From DASWTL01 sp035575925 (lineage in GTDB: Bacteria > Bacteroidota > Bacteroidia > Sphingobacteriales > Sphingobacteriaceae): a DNA stretch of 64,000 nucleotides. The position numbers and the translations under genes were made by a program. Of the stretch, positions 62,714 through 64,000 are shown piece after piece (the stretch's first letter is position 1; every line of letters starts with the position of its first letter). Location of the stretch: positions 1-64,000 of the forward strand of contig DATLXK010000014.1 in assembly GCA_035575925.1 (NCBI GenBank). Reading direction: 5' to 3'. A model generated the notes under the pieces. The model had not been told where the DNA came from. It ran no database searches and saw only the letters and a program-made list of their open reading frames with translations.

Positions 62714-64000
62714 ATGAATTTAAAGCACTTCTTTACCACGGCCTTAGCCTTAATATTAGTTCAATCATTTACGCTATCTGCCCAGCAAAAAAAAGAACTT
62801 GATTTTCAACAAATCTATGCCGCCCCTCCTAAAGACCTTATGAACGCGCTGCCTGTTATAAAGAACTGGGCAGATAATACACATTATATTGAATGGCGCA
62901 AAGAAGGCAACGTAAGCAAGGCTTATCTGATCGATGTAAAAACAGGTGCAGCCACACTTGCACCTCCTGCAAAAGCCAATGAAGCTTCGGTTATTATTAA
63001 AGGGCAGGATATTATTTACATTGACGTAACAGGCGTAGAAACTAAACTGGATGCAGATAATGTGGAAGAAAAAAATCCAACCCTCTCCCCTAACGGTAAA
63101 TCAGTGGCATTTACACGTAATAACGACCTGTATTCTATTGAGATATCAACAAAAAAAGAAACCCGATATACAACTGATGGTTCTGATGTGATTTATAACG
63201 GATGGGCTTCATGGGTGTATTTTGAAGAGATCCTGGGCCGTCCAACTAAATACAAAGCCTTCTGGTGGAGCCCTGACAGTAAACAAATCGCCTATATGCG
63301 CTTTGATGATTCTAATGTACCTGTGTTCCCTATTTATGGATCAACAGGGCAACATGGTTACCTGGAGAATACCCGTTATCCAAAAGCAGGAGACAGAAAT
63401 CCGGAAGTGAAGGTGGGCATCGTTACAGCGGGTACGCAGGGTACGGTGTGGACAGATTTTGATTCAAAAGCCGATCAGTATTTTGGCACACCCTTCTGGA
63501 TGGCTGATAGTAAATCCCTTTGGGTGCAATGGATGAACCGTGATCAGAATAACCTGGTTATTTATTCGGTATCCCCACAAAATGGCCAGAAAAAAGCAAT
63601 TTATGATGAGAAACAAAAAACCTGGATAGACTGGTTTGACAGTATGTACTTCCTGAAAAACGGGTCTGGATTTATTCTTAAAAGCGATAAAACCGGATAT
63701 GGGCATTTTTATTATTATGACCTGGCAGGGAATCTAAAAAAGCAGCTAACCAGCGGAAACTGGAGGGTAATGGATTTACTATTAACCGATGAAAAAGCGA
63801 AAGAGATTTATTTTACAGCACGGAAAGAAGCCACTACACGAAATGACCTGTATAAAGTCAGCCTGAATGGTGGCACAATAAAACGCTTAACATTCGGTGA
63901 TTTCGATCATAGCGTGATGCTCTCTGGTGATGGAAGTTACTTCATCGATACGTATTCAAATCTTAAAACCCCGCCCAGATCTGCATTGCTGGATAAAAAC
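62714..64000 (+). CDS. S9 family dipeptidyl peptidase IV-like protein, 5' part
   Basis: The frame is open from ATG at 62714 to the last base of the window, 429 codons, so the catalytic domain lies outside. A signal peptide (HFFTTALALILVQSFTLSA) is followed by the DPP IV N-terminal beta-propeller: NPTLSPNGKSVAFTRNNDLY and WWSPDSKQIAYMRFDDS are blades. WVYFEEILGR holds Glu171 and Glu172, the pair that binds the free N-terminus of substrates. It is therefore predicted to cut dipeptides from peptides in the periplasm. Divergent from the DUF58 gene. Confidence 0.9.
   Translation, partial: MNLKHFFTTALALILVQSFTLSAQQKKELDFQQIYAAPPKDLMNALPVIKNWADNTHYIEWRKEGNVSKAYLIDVKTGAATLAPPAKANEASVIIKGQDIIYIDVTGVETKLDADNVEEKNPTLSPNGKSVAFTRNNDLYSIEISTKKETRYTTDGSDVIYNGWASWVYFEEILGRPTKYKAFWWSPDSKQIAYMRFDDSNVPVFPIYGSTGQHGYLENTRYPKAGDRNPEVKVGIVTAGTQGTVWTDFDSKADQYFGTPFWMADSKSLWVQWMNRDQNNLVIYSVSPQNGQKKAIYDEKQKTWIDWFDSMYFLKNGSGFILKSDKTGYGHFYYYDLAGNLKKQLTSGNWRVMDLLLTDEKAKEIYFTARKEATTRNDLYKVSLNGGTIKRLTFGDFDHSVMLSGDGSYFIDTYSNLKTPPRSALLDKN

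Overview
The window is chromosomal DNA of a Bacteroidota bacterium, most likely of the Sphingobacteriales (Pedobacter/Mucilaginibacter-like). The evidence is a set of family hallmarks: type IX secretion (T9SS) sorting domains of types A and B, a PorP/SprF protein, a PorT-like barrel beside ubiE, a GLPGLI protein beside a TonB-receptor-like barrel, a BamA-OmpH-OmpH-UppS-NAD kinase cluster, a split transketolase, and -7 promoter boxes of the form TAnnTTTG instead of sigma70 boxes. The genus is inference. I saw no tRNA, rRNA, CRISPR array, transposase or phage gene.

Layout. 1-5.7 kb: the tail of an unknown gene with a terminator, an NlpC/P60 lipoprotein, and a minus-strand run of a sugar MFS transporter, a dCMP deaminase, a small ORF and a UbiD-type decarboxylase, then a LysE-type exporter. 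5.7-9.0 kb: a PurF-like amidotransferase and an ammonium channel. 9.1-16.8 kb: nuoH-I-J-K-L-M-N, the membrane arm of complex I plus the ferredoxin-like NuoI, tightly coupled and starting at nuoH; nuoA-G are not in the window. 16.8-18.9 kb: an intergenic stretch with two inverted repeats, then a two-gene unit of a PD-(D/E)XK nuclease-like protein and an RNase J-like MBL/beta-CASP protein. This unit is the best candidate here for an undescribed system. 19.0-27.6 kb: murI and an envelope cluster (two OmpH chaperones, BamA, UppS, a DUF6089/PorG-like protein, NAD kinase, a CBS protein, a hydrolase). 27.7-30.5 kb: a YqeY protein, an SDR, a PorT-like protein and ubiE.

30.6-44.4 kb: a Tiki/EreA-like lipoprotein; a GLPGLI plus TonB-receptor-like operon under a perfect 30-nt palindrome; the GTPase EngB; a cold-shock protein; a UbiA-type prenyltransferase followed by an M3 peptidase; an amino-acid permease; and Kup. 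44.6-53.1 kb: a minimal T9SS type A substrate, an FAH-family enzyme, an M23 peptidase and Bcp. Facing these is an operon of a collagen-like protein, a type B sorting-domain protein, PorP/SprF and a TPR/PD40/OmpA protein. 53.3-58.1 kb: split transketolase; an ECF sigma factor, putative anti-sigma factor and Spy-like periplasmic protein; a class III aminotransferase. 58.2-64 kb: a three-gene phosphorelay whose kinase carries eleven 21-residue repeats, an SGNH hydrolase with a DUF58 protein, and the start of a DPP IV-like peptidase running off the end.

How the genes fit together. UbiD-, UbiA- and UbiE-type genes could supply the last steps of menaquinone synthesis, possibly by the futalosine route, feeding the quinone used by complex I. 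BamA, OmpH, UppS and MurI build the envelope, and PorT, PorP/SprF and the sorting-domain proteins belong to T9SS export. Several start codons were moved from the longest open frame to an internal ATG, supported by signal peptides, family N-termini or promoter position. Functions are assigned from sequence recognition alone, without database searches.
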